A DNA stretch of 5,506 bases from an uncultured Parabacteroides sp. (GTDB lineage Bacteria > Bacteroidota > Bacteroidia > Bacteroidales > Tannerellaceae), in contig USAD01000196.1 of NCBI GenBank assembly GCA_900552415.1, positions 1-5,506 on the forward strand, given 5' to 3'. The notes beneath the pieces were generated by a model. That model did not search any database and was not told where the DNA came from. It was given only the letters and a program-made list of their open reading frames with translations. Shown here piece after piece: positions 1 to 5,506 of the stretch (position 1 is its first letter; the number at the start of each line of letters is the position of its first letter). The position numbers and the translations under genes were made by a program.

Positions 1-67
1 CGACACGATCGCGAACTTCATCATACTGCTCTCGTGTTGTGATACAGTTGATGTTCATGATTTCCAT
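1..67 (-). CDS. higA: HigA-type antitoxin, N-terminal fragment (cut by window edge)
   Basis: This is the second gene of the toxin-antitoxin operon. Its ATG lies 42 bases after the higB stop, on the same strand. Only 22 codons are in the window, reading MEIMNINCITTREQYDEVRD and then R and V, and the frame is open to the edge. HigA antitoxins are usually helix-turn-helix proteins of about 100 residues or more that bind HigB and repress their own promoter; the DNA-binding part would lie outside this window. The call rests mainly on position behind a recognisable higB, as toxin-first order is typical of hig loci. An internal ATG at codon 4 is an alternative start. No clear Shine-Dalgarno is present, which is common in Bacteroidota. 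Confidence 0.72.
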   Translation of the reverse strand, partial: MEIMNINCITTREQYDEVRDRV

Positions 68-109
68 AATTCTTAATTGTATATGTTTATTATTATGCTC
101 ATGAAAACT

Positions 110-406
110 TTAGATTTCCGAGCAGTCTTTAATTTTGTCATATTCGGCATGAGTGCCTATAAACCTTAATTCTAAGATACCTCCAATGAAAAGAACTACC
201 GCTATTATCCTAAAATTATTGCCGCTGATATTAAAAACATATCGGCCATTTCCCACGTAATCCGCTGAGGGAAACGTATCTTTCAAATCTTGATGAGTAG
301 CCCATGTCGCTTTAGTGACATCTGTTACCCATTTGTTTATTGGTTTTACGGCCCTAGAATGCTTTCGGACGAATTCTTCAAGGATTAATTTGTTGGAAAT
401 AAGCAT
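110..406 (-). CDS. higB: HigB-type mRNA interferase toxin
   Basis: This is a complete 98-residue protein of the HigB toxin family, which has a RelE-like fold and consists of ribosome-dependent mRNA endonucleases that are neutralised by HigA. Family landmarks are visible in order: an N-terminal helix, tryptophans at 26 and 35, a DLKDTFPSADYV block (40-51), the core FNISGNNFR (58-66), and the C-terminal signature RFIGTHAEYDKI (81-92). The length matches the family norm of about 95-105, so nothing suggests truncation. The toxin precedes the antitoxin. The start is supported by an AGGA ribosome-binding site five bases upstream and by a promoter match about 35 bases upstream. The coding DNA is AT-rich: positions 121-180 have 20 G+C in 60 bases, against 38 in 60 at 1441-1500 in the GH92 gene. 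This fits acquisition by transfer. Toxicity is inferred from the family. Confidence 0.9.
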   Translation of the reverse strand: MLISNKLILEEFVRKHSRAVKPINKWVTDVTKATWATHQDLKDTFPSADYVGNGRYVFNISGNNFRIIAVVLFIGGILELRFIGTHAEYDKIKDCSEI

Positions 407-411
407 ATACT

Positions 412-415
412 TCCT
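412..415 (-). promoter_or_regulatory. Shine-Dalgarno-like site of higB
   Basis: On the minus strand AGGA, within AAAGGAAG, stands five bases before the higB ATG. Clear Shine-Dalgarno sites are uncommon in Bacteroidota, so this one helps to fix the start and may indicate strong translation or a foreign origin of the module. Confidence 0.55.
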
Positions 416-440
416 TTCTTGGATTTGGTTAATAACATGA

Positions 441-472
441 CAAATGTATTTAATTATTTGCTTAATAGCAAA
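441..472 (-). promoter_or_regulatory. Probable Bacteroidota-type promoter of higBA
   Basis: Read on the minus strand, TTTG (472-469) is followed after exactly 20 bases by TACATTTG (448-441). This fits the Bacteroidota sigma-ABfr consensus of TTTG at -33 and TAnnTTTG at -7 in every defined base. Transcription would start near 433-436, giving a leader of roughly 30 bases before the higB ATG at 406. The -33 element lies inside the palindrome at 453-476, which suggests that promoter access is controlled. Confidence 0.72.
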
Positions 473-476
473 TAAT
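453..476. promoter_or_regulatory. Palindromic operator candidate of higBA
   Basis: Perfect 10-base arms, ATTATTTGCT at 453-462 and AGCAAATAAT at 467-476, flank a four-base spacer. The palindrome covers the -33 element and part of the promoter spacer. Type II antitoxins such as HigA commonly bind dimeric palindromes over their own promoter, so autorepression by HigA or the HigBA complex is the likely role. The palindrome is seen directly; the bound protein is inferred. Confidence 0.65.
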
Positions 477-564
477 CTTTGCTTATTCGTAAATTATAAA
501 CTTCATTCAATGTCCCTGTCGTGGTGTACTGATGAGCGCGGTTATGTTTTCACTCCGGTATGTC

Positions 565-652
565 AAGTACTGTAATTAGATATACGAAGTACTGTAATTA
601 GATATATGAAGTACTGTAGTTCAGTATATGAAGTACAGTACTTCGATACGTA
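565..652. repeat. Four-copy 22-base tandem repeat
   Basis: Units start at 565, 587, 609 and 631, with a constant 22-base period and no gaps. Each begins AAGTAC. The first three continue TGTA, and the first two then share ATTAGATATA. Unit 2 differs from unit 1 at one base and from unit 3 at four; unit 4 is the most diverged and has AAGTACAGTA in place of AAGTACTGTA. The gradient of divergence suggests stepwise duplication. The array is AT-rich and non-coding. A period close to two helical turns would place equivalent sites on one face of the DNA, but no binding protein is known. Confidence 0.9.
608..644. repeat. Long imperfect palindrome inside the tandem array
   Basis: GAAGTACTGTA (608-618) is the exact reverse complement of TACAGTACTTC (634-644). 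Inside these 11-base arms, after a G/G mismatch, TTC (620-622) pairs with GAA (630-632), leaving a seven-base loop. A stem of 14 pairs with one mismatch could form in either strand. It arises because unit 4 carries the inverted form of the core found in units 1-3. A shorter 15-base palindrome, GAAGTACAGTACTTC at 630-644, overlaps it. Confidence 0.8.
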
Positions 653-680
653 ATGTATCCCGGAACTTCCCGGCGAGTAC

Positions 681-730
681 TGGGAAAAGAATCGCCGGTG
701 TCATCCCATTCTTTCGGGACGGCACCGGCG
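681..730 (-). terminator. Probable terminator of the GH20-GH92 operon
   Basis: A hairpin begins 25 bases after the GH92 stop. On the plus strand CGCCGGTG (693-700) pairs perfectly with CACCGGCG (723-730), and the stem extends inward through TCATCCC (701-707) and GGGACGG (716-722) with one mismatch and one wobble pair, around an eight-base loop. In the transcribed direction the hairpin is followed by ATTCTTTTCCC. The T run is short, so this is a reasonable rather than textbook intrinsic terminator. Confidence 0.7.
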
Positions 731-755
731 GCACTTCAGTTCTTATCCGATGATA

Positions 756-2999
756 TTACTTATGGGAGTCGCCCAGGACGAAACGAAGTGTTCCGGCATT
801 GACCAGCTCCTCGTGAGAGATGGTAAAGCCTTTCAACTTCTTGTCGCCGGCTGTTACCTCTTGGATATAGATATCTTCCGGTTTCTCATGCTTGGACTCG
901 ATGACCAATTCCCCTTTCGGGTAGTAACGCTTGTCGAGCTGGATCGTCACCTTGTCGAAGGTCGGCGAGGTCAGCACGAAATTCACGTCGCCCGGACAAG
1001 CGGGGTAGAAGCCAAGCATCGAGAAGATCGCCCAGGTGGACATTGTTCCCGTATCCTCGTTGCCCGGCACGCCGTTCGGAGCGTTATGATAGCCGCTCTT
1101 CAACAACTCGCTTACCAGTTTTTGCGTACGCCATGCCTCACCCTTGAAATAGCTGAACAGATAAGGATAGGCGATATCGGGCTCGTTGGCCGGATCGTAG
1201 TATTTCTTGTCGAACACCATCTGAAGCTTATCGACGAATTTCTTGTCGCCACCCATCAGCTTGGCCAGTCCCTTGATGTCGTGTGGTACGTAGAATGTAT
1301 AGTTCCAGGCATTGCCCTCATGGAAACCAGGGCTAGGCTCGAAATTCTCGCCTTGCTTCGGGTCGAATGGACCATAGAACGTACCGTCGGGCATGATGGG
1401 GCGCAGCGTGCCGAAGTCTTTGCAGTAGTAGTGCTTGTAGCCCAACGAGCGCTCGCGGAACAGCTTCGCGTCCTCCTTCTTACCCAACGCGTTGGCGAAG
1501 TTTGCCAGGTTCCAGTCGGCGATGTAATACTCGAGGGCGTGCGAGACCGAGTTGTCGTATTGCTCACGCAAAGGCACGTAGCCTTTGGCGAAGTAGTCGT
1601 TGGCGTCGGGGCGCAGCAGGTTGTATTCGCCCGGTGTAGTCGCTCCTTTACGCATCGCTTCATAGGCTGTCTCGACATCGAAGTCCTTCAGTCCGCGCAT
1701 CCAGGCATCCACAATGTAGGGAATTGAGGGATCTCCTTCCATCGTGAAGGTTTCCCGTCCGTAAAGCTCCCATTTGGGCAGCCAGCCGTTCTCCTTGTAC
1801 ATGTCGACCATCGTGCGGATGATATCCAGCTGTCGGTCCGGATAAAGCAGGGTCATCAGGGTGCTCACGTTGCGGTAGGTATCCCACAATGAGAAGACCG
1901 TGAATCGGTTGCCTTCCGTATGGCCAACCTCAAGGCTTTCCATCTTCGGATACTCGCCATTCACGTCTTGCAGGATATTCGGATGGATCAGCAGGTGATA
2001 GAGGCCGGTGTAGAAAATGGTCCGCTCGTCGGCGGTGCCACCCTCGACCTTTATTCTCGACAGGTCGTTGTTCCATTGCGTGCGGGCAGCGGTCTTGACC
2101 TGCTCGAAGTCGAAGCCGGCTATCTCATGGTTCATGTTCTCGCGAGCGTTCTCTATGCTGACATAAGAGATACCCAGCTTGACCTCAACGCTCTCGCCCT
2201 CTTCTGTGTCGTAGTCGAACCAGACGCCGATGTCGTCGCCGCTCATCTCACGGGTATATTTCTCATAGATCTTGTATTTGCCAGAGTGAATATCCCATTC
2301 AGCCTCGACGCCTTTCATTTCCCGTTGCTTTTTCCAGTAACCCATCTTTTTGGGCGCCTTGCTTACTTTCATGACAAAATAGACGGGGAAGACCGCCTGC
2401 GGATTGTAGCAGAAAGTACCGAGCAGCTTGCTTCCCTCGATCTCCGTATCATTGACGATACGTACCGTCGCGCCTGTCTCATTCGTTAAGCCCTCGCCCA
2501 GGTTCAGCAGGATATGGCTTTCCCCTTTCGGGAAGGTGAAACGGCTCAAGCCGGTTCGCATGGTGGCCGTAGCCTCAGCCTTGATGCCGTATTTTGTCAG
2601 CGTAGTGCTGTAATAACCTGGATGAGCAACCTCGTCGGTATATTTACTGCCATAGGTATTATAATCTACGTTCAACTCGCCAGAGGTTGGCATCAACAGA
2701 AGACTGCCCAGCTCCGGACAGCCGACGCCGCTCAGGCTACCGTGAGCGAAACCGGTGAAGAAACAGTTGTCGGCAGAGTAGGGGGTTGACCACCATTGGC
2801 TGTCCTTGTCGAACTTGTTCTCTTTCGAGCCCATGACATTGAAGGGCACAACGCTCATCATGCCTTGCGGGCAAACGGCTCCGGGATTGGTGGTGCCGTA
2901 ATTGCTCGTGCCGATAAAGGGGTTGACCAGGTCAACCGGCTGTTGCGCGGCGGCGAACAGGCTGCCGCACAAGAGTAAGGATATGATTTGTTTTCTCAT
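756..2999 (-). CDS. GH92 family alpha-mannosidase, periplasmic
   Basis: This 747-residue protein belongs to glycoside hydrolase family 92, calcium-dependent inverting exo-alpha-mannosidases abundant in gut Bacteroidota. Residues 1-18 form a signal peptide (basic MRK, hydrophobic IISLLLCGSLF, AAA before QQ), so it should be periplasmic. C11 sits in a poor lipobox, making a lipoprotein less likely. The N-terminal beta-sandwich domain carries NPFIGT (26-31), NPGAVCPQGM (38-47) and GFAHGSLSGVGCPELG (83-98). The catalytic (alpha/alpha)6 domain carries SLWDTYRN (370-377), HEGNAWNYTFYVPHD (560-574) and GNEDTGTMSTW (646-656). By family comparison E561 is the likely general acid, and the GNED loop with D649 the region of the catalytic base. 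The length is normal and no frameshift is seen. It starts 38 bases after the GH20 stop, so it is the second gene of that operon. The linkage cleaved (alpha-1,2, 1,3, 1,4 or 1,6) cannot be read from sequence alone. Confidence 0.93.
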   Translation of the reverse strand: MRKQIISLLLCGSLFAAAQQPVDLVNPFIGTSNYGTTNPGAVCPQGMMSVVPFNVMGSKENKFDKDSQWWSTPYSADNCFFTGFAHGSLSGVGCPELGSLLLMPTSGELNVDYNTYGSKYTDEVAHPGYYSTTLTKYGIKAEATATMRTGLSRFTFPKGESHILLNLGEGLTNETGATVRIVNDTEIEGSKLLGTFCYNPQAVFPVYFVMKVSKAPKKMGYWKKQREMKGVEAEWDIHSGKYKIYEKYTREMSGDDIGVWFDYDTEEGESVEVKLGISYVSIENARENMNHEIAGFDFEQVKTAARTQWNNDLSRIKVEGGTADERTIFYTGLYHLLIHPNILQDVNGEYPKMESLEVGHTEGNRFTVFSLWDTYRNVSTLMTLLYPDRQLDIIRTMVDMYKENGWLPKWELYGRETFTMEGDPSIPYIVDAWMRGLKDFDVETAYEAMRKGATTPGEYNLLRPDANDYFAKGYVPLREQYDNSVSHALEYYIADWNLANFANALGKKEDAKLFRERSLGYKHYYCKDFGTLRPIMPDGTFYGPFDPKQGENFEPSPGFHEGNAWNYTFYVPHDIKGLAKLMGGDKKFVDKLQMVFDKKYYDPANEPDIAYPYLFSYFKGEAWRTQKLVSELLKSGYHNAPNGVPGNEDTGTMSTWAIFSMLGFYPACPGDVNFVLTSPTFDKVTIQLDKRYYPKGELVIESKHEKPEDIYIQEVTAGDKKLKGFTISHEELVNAGTLRFVLGDSHK

Positions 3000-3037
3000 T
3001 AATTATGTAATTTGTGCTGTTTGTACTTTAGTGTTAA

Positions 3038-5212
3038 TTACCAGATCACTACCTCGTCCGTAAAGAGGAAACCGTTAGTGTTGGTCGCCTTGACCCGGAT
3101 GTAGCGAGCTTTCCAGGAACCGGTGAAAAGATAATCCTGGAACGATAATGCCCGGTCCTTGTTCGAGATCGTAGTCGGAACGACACCTCTTGATTCGAAG
3201 TCTTTGCCATTCTCAGACGTGAGCAGCTCCACCTCGCTGGGTTGGAAAACACCCGGACCGATCAGTTGCATGAATCTTGCGGATACACGGGAGATATCTT
3301 GTGTCTCGCCGAGATCGATCACGCAGTCAAGATTGTCGAGGTAACCTTGCCAATGGCCATCCAGATAGGTCAATCCGCCAGGATAACCATCTACGAGAGC
3401 GCCGACACCGCCAGCCATATAACCGCTATAAAGCTTGTTGTTGAAATGGATCGGCTTGTTGACGCCCTTGTGATAATCAAAACGACGCTCGCAGACGAAG
3501 CCGCTGGTCTTGCCCTCTTGCGCTACGATGGTCTTGACAATCGCGGAGTCTTTCACGACAATAGGCGCCGTATAGACAGGCGACGAGAGTGTCGGTTCGG
3601 AACCATCAAGCGTATAATGGATTTCGGCAGGATATTTCTCAGCGTCGAGCGTAACGATGATTTGCTTGTTCTGATGGTCGACCTCAGCGATCATCTCTAC
3701 CTCATCTGAGAGCGGGAAATGATTGATGCCCATTGATCTCAAGGTTGGAAGGTGGTGATTAACTCGTTGCTTGAAAGAATCCCACTGGCGTTTCTCCTGC
3801 GGTGTCCATCCGATTTCGGCGACAGCCAGCGCACGAGGAAACATCATATATTCCAGATATTTCTCATCCTTGATGTATTCAGTCCAGGTATTGGCCTGCA
3901 CGCCCATGATGTGTTTGCCTTCCTCTTCAGTAAGCGAGTCGGTTGGGATCGGATTGTAGCTGTAGACTTTCCGGATAGGCGTGTAACCGCCGATCGCGTA
4001 AGGTTGCGTGCGTGGGTCGGCCTGATAGAAATCGAAATAGAGGTATTCGCCCGGTGTCATGATCACGTCGTGGCCCATACGTGCCGATTTGATACCACCA
4101 GACTCGCCTCGCCACGACATGACAGTCGCCTCAGGCGCCAAGCCGCCTTCCAGGATCTCGTCCCAGCCAATTAGCTTGCGTCCTTTCGACAAGAGGAACT
4201 CTTCAGCACGGTGAATCATATAACTTTGCAGCTCATCCACGTTTTTCAATCCCTCCTTACGCATCAATGCCTGGCATTTGGGACATTTTTTCCATGAGCT
4301 TTTAGCTGCCTCGTCGCCACCGATATGAATGTACTCGGATGGGAAGAGATCAATCATCTCGGAGAGGATCTCTTCCATGAAGGTAAAGGTCGCCGGGTTA
4401 CCGATACAGAAATCATGATCGACGCCAGCCTTGCCTGAGCAACTCAACTCCGGATAAGCGAAGAAGACCTCGAAAGCGTGGCCGGGGAACTCAATCTCCG
4501 GGAGCACGGTGATGTGGCGATCGGCCGCATAAGCGACGATCTCCCGAATCTCGTCTTGCGTATAGAATCCACCGTAAGCCTTGGGATCATCAGCCGTGGT
4601 GAATTGGCGTTCTTGTCCGTCCCACCATTCCAGCCAGTCCGAATTGGTGCGATAAGCGGCGTCGGTGGTCAGCTTCGGATATTTCTTGCTCTCGACACGC
4701 CAGCCTCCCGCGTCGGTCAGGTGGAAATGCAGTCGGTTCATCTTATAATAAGCCATCACGTCGAGAAGCTTGAACACCTCTTCTTTGGGGAAGAAGTGAC
4801 GTGACACGTCCAGATGCAGGCCTCTATAGGGAAAACGGGCGCTATCCTGGATTGCGACACAGGGAAATCCATTTGGCGTATAGAGCTGCCGTAAGGTCTG
4901 CTTGCCATAATAAAGGCCCTGTTCAGTCGCCGCTTTCAGGCTGATCCCTTTTGAGGTAACTCGCAACTCATAGGCTTCCGGATTGCCGCCTTTCCAAGAG
5001 GGATCGACAACGGATTCCAGTTTGGAAGAGGGAGAGTCACAGAAAACCTCACCGCTATCCAGTTTCAAATAACCACCGGTTATCTCCATTTGAGCCGGTT
5101 GTGGAATTAAGTTCACTTGGGGATTTTCTACGGGTTGACATCCTGACAAAAGAGACAGACCGCCAAAAACGATAAATGTTATCTTTTGTTTAGATCGCAT
5201 TAAGGAAAACAT
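3038..5212 (-). CDS. GH20 beta-N-acetylhexosaminidase lipoprotein
   Basis: This 724-residue exo-hexosaminidase removes terminal beta-GlcNAc or GalNAc by substrate-assisted catalysis. A lipoprotein signal ends in LLSGC, with C25 as the lipidated residue, so it is anchored in the outer membrane; periplasmic or surface placement is unresolved. An N-terminal GH20b-like domain spans about 32-124. The catalytic barrel spans about 128-490 and includes YRGLHLDVSRHF (129-140), HFHLTDAGGWR (162-172), the HIGGDEA block (296-302) with the catalytic pair D300/E301, GWDEILEGGL (349-358), and W443 and E445 in ANTWTEY. A chitobiase-C/FN3-associated segment (about 531-572, YTLDGSEPTLSSPVY) and an F5/8 (discoidin)-like, possibly carbohydrate-binding, domain (about 585-724) follow. 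ATG codons 1 and 5 are both usable; codon 5 (position 5200) would give a more typical lipoprotein signal. It is the first gene of the operon with the GH92 gene. HLTDAGGWR differs from the common HLTDDQGWR. Confidence 0.95.
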   Translation of the reverse strand: MFSLMRSKQKITFIVFGGLSLLSGCQPVENPQVNLIPQPAQMEITGGYLKLDSGEVFCDSPSSKLESVVDPSWKGGNPEAYELRVTSKGISLKAATEQGLYYGKQTLRQLYTPNGFPCVAIQDSARFPYRGLHLDVSRHFFPKEEVFKLLDVMAYYKMNRLHFHLTDAGGWRVESKKYPKLTTDAAYRTNSDWLEWWDGQERQFTTADDPKAYGGFYTQDEIREIVAYAADRHITVLPEIEFPGHAFEVFFAYPELSCSGKAGVDHDFCIGNPATFTFMEEILSEMIDLFPSEYIHIGGDEAAKSSWKKCPKCQALMRKEGLKNVDELQSYMIHRAEEFLLSKGRKLIGWDEILEGGLAPEATVMSWRGESGGIKSARMGHDVIMTPGEYLYFDFYQADPRTQPYAIGGYTPIRKVYSYNPIPTDSLTEEEGKHIMGVQANTWTEYIKDEKYLEYMMFPRALAVAEIGWTPQEKRQWDSFKQRVNHHLPTLRSMGINHFPLSDEVEMIAEVDHQNKQIIVTLDAEKYPAEIHYTLDGSEPTLSSPVYTAPIVVKDSAIVKTIVAQEGKTSGFVCERRFDYHKGVNKPIHFNNKLYSGYMAGGVGALVDGYPGGLTYLDGHWQGYLDNLDCVIDLGETQDISRVSARFMQLIGPGVFQPSEVELLTSENGKDFESRGVVPTTISNKDRALSFQDYLFTGSWKARYIRVKATNTNGFLFTDEVVIW

Positions 5213-5232
5213 ACTTCAACTGTTTTAGTGAA

Positions 5233-5264
5233 TAAAAATATTATTGAGTGTAAAAGTACGAAAA
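5233..5264 (-). promoter_or_regulatory. Weak candidate promoter of the GH20-GH92 operon
   Basis: On the minus strand TTTT (5264-5261), 20 bases, then TATTTTTA (5240-5233) resembles the Bacteroidota TTTG / TAnnTTTG pattern with one mismatch in each box. Other near matches, TACTTTTA and TATTTTCG, lie a little further upstream. The region is AT-rich and such matches arise by chance. A promoter must lie between the tRNA terminator (5301) and the GH20 start unless there is read-through, but its position is uncertain. Confidence 0.25.
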
Positions 5265-5300
5265 TACTTTGGGATTCTGGGAATAAATGGTGAAGGGAAA

Positions 5301-5340
5301 TAAAAAAAACAATAGAATTGTCGTATTGACGATTCTATTG
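5301..5340 (-). terminator. Intrinsic terminator of the tRNA-Leu operon
   Basis: On the minus strand CAATAGAAT and ATTCTATTG form a perfect nine-pair stem. After one C/A mismatch, GTC pairs with GAC around a five-base loop. Eight T residues follow at once (A tract at 5302-5309 on the plus strand), then ATTT. The T tract lies only on the minus-strand side, so it ends the tRNA transcript that comes from the right, 31 bases after the tRNA-Leu 3' end, and insulates the GH20 operon. Confidence 0.88.
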
Positions 5341-5371
5341 TTCAAAAAAAGATAAAGATTTTGTTTATCTG

Positions 5372-5455
5372 TACGCAGGATGAGACTTGAACTCACACGC
5401 CGTAACCGGCACTACCCCCTCAAAGTAGCGTGTCTACCAATTCCACCACCTGCGC
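5372..5455 (-). tRNA. tRNA-Leu, anticodon GAG
   Basis: A complete 84-base class II cloverleaf can be drawn. The acceptor stem is GCGCAGG with CCTGCGT (the first pair is G-U) and discriminator A. The D stem is GTG/CAC with loop GAATTGGTAGA. The anticodon stem is CTACT/GGTAG with loop TTGAGGG, placing anticodon GAG at 5421-5419, which reads CUC and CUU. A 15-base variable arm has stem GCCG/CGGC, and the T arm is GTGAG, TTCAAGT, CTCAT. The long variable arm and A73 are leucine identity features. No CCA is encoded; CAG follows A73. Confidence 0.95.
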
Positions 5456-5464
5456 GAGAAAAGG

Positions 5465-5506
5465 TGCCCAGAACAGGACTCGAACCTGCATGCCTCTCGA
5501 CACACG
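5465..5506 (-). tRNA. Class II tRNA, probably tRNA-Leu, 3' half (cut by window edge)
   Basis: The last 42 bases of a tRNA are present, nine bases upstream of the complete tRNA-Leu. From 5' to 3' they give the end of the anticodon stem (CGTG), a 13-base variable arm TGTCGAGAGGCAT with stem TGTC/GGCA and loop GAGA, a T arm of GCAGG, TTCGAGT, CCTGT, the acceptor 3' strand TCTGGGC, and A73. CCT follows, so CCA is not fully encoded. The class II variable arm with A73 favours Leu over Ser (G73); Tyr is less likely but not excluded. The anticodon lies outside the window. Confidence 0.78.

Larger units (their letters stand above)
407..755. other. Intergenic region between the GH92 3' end and higB
   Basis: This 349-base stretch has no convincing gene on either strand. 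In transcription order (minus strand) it holds the GH92 terminator hairpin (730-681), a four-copy 22-base tandem repeat with an embedded palindrome (652-565), a stretch at about 564-480 in which I see nothing recognisable, and the higBA operator, promoter and ribosome-binding site (476-407). It separates two operons on the same strand. Confidence 0.8.

Noticed and set aside
529..536. CTGATGAG, which resembles the conserved core of a hammerhead ribozyme.
   Set aside because: The required CGAAA partner and flanking stems are not found nearby, so the eight-base match is best seen as chance.
406..652. A type III toxin-antitoxin arrangement, with a tandem-repeat RNA antitoxin upstream of a toxin gene on the same strand.
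   Set aside because: The toxin is a HigB family member with a HigA start codon right behind it, so it is type II. The repeats are about 160 bases upstream, beyond the higBA promoter, with no terminator between repeats and toxin.
565..652. A CRISPR array.
   Set aside because: The units are contiguous with no unique spacers, and no cas gene is visible.
750..1727. A 325-codon open frame on the plus strand.
   Set aside because: It lies entirely opposite the clear GH92 gene apart from its first few bases. Its translation is low in complexity, rich in Val, Leu and Arg, and shows no domain. Long antisense frames are common opposite GC-rich genes.
1920..4804. Several other plus-strand open frames of 60-190 codons.
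   Set aside because: All lie antisense to GH92 or GH20 codons, lack recognisable domains or promoters, and follow from the base composition of those genes.
5310..5340. The hairpin as a bidirectional terminator.
   Set aside because: The run of eight T residues follows the stem only on the minus strand. On the plus strand the stem is followed by TTC and a run of A.

Overview
The window looks like chromosomal DNA from a Bacteroidales gut commensal; Parabacteroides is my best guess, by inference only. The evidence is a periplasmic GH92 mannosidase next to a lipoprotein GH20 hexosaminidase, a HigBA module whose promoter fits the Bacteroidota pattern (TTTG, 20 bases, TAnnTTTG), and tRNA genes without an encoded CCA end. 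Every gene I can support is on the minus strand, so transcription runs from high to low coordinates.

Layout in transcription order. (1) At 5506-5301 is a tRNA operon: the 3' half of a class II tRNA, probably Leu, and nine bases later a complete tRNA-Leu(GAG), followed by a strong intrinsic terminator. (2) At 5212-756 is a two-gene glycosidase operon. It has a lipid-anchored GH20 beta-N-acetylhexosaminidase with C-terminal accessory domains, then, 38 bases later, a GH92 alpha-mannosidase with a signal peptide. A GC-rich hairpin just after the GH92 stop is the likely terminator. (3) At 755-407 is a 349-base intergenic region. It holds that terminator, a four-copy 22-base tandem repeat that contains a long imperfect palindrome, and the promoter and operator of the next genes. 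(4) At 406-1 is a toxin-antitoxin pair: an intact higB toxin and the first 22 codons of higA, cut by the window edge.

How the genes work together. GH20 and GH92 are exo-acting enzymes that would remove terminal GlcNAc/GalNAc and alpha-mannose, which suits trimming of N-glycans or similar host or yeast glycans. No SusC/SusD, sulfatase or regulator gene is visible, and the tRNA operon sits directly upstream, so this is a small stand-alone operon and not a full polysaccharide utilisation locus. The higBA pair is clearly more AT-rich and is insulated from the glycosidase operon by the terminator and repeats, which fits a separately acquired module.

I see no strong evidence of a wholly new system. 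The parts least explained by known features are the 22-base repeat array with its palindrome and the operator-like palindrome over the higBA promoter.
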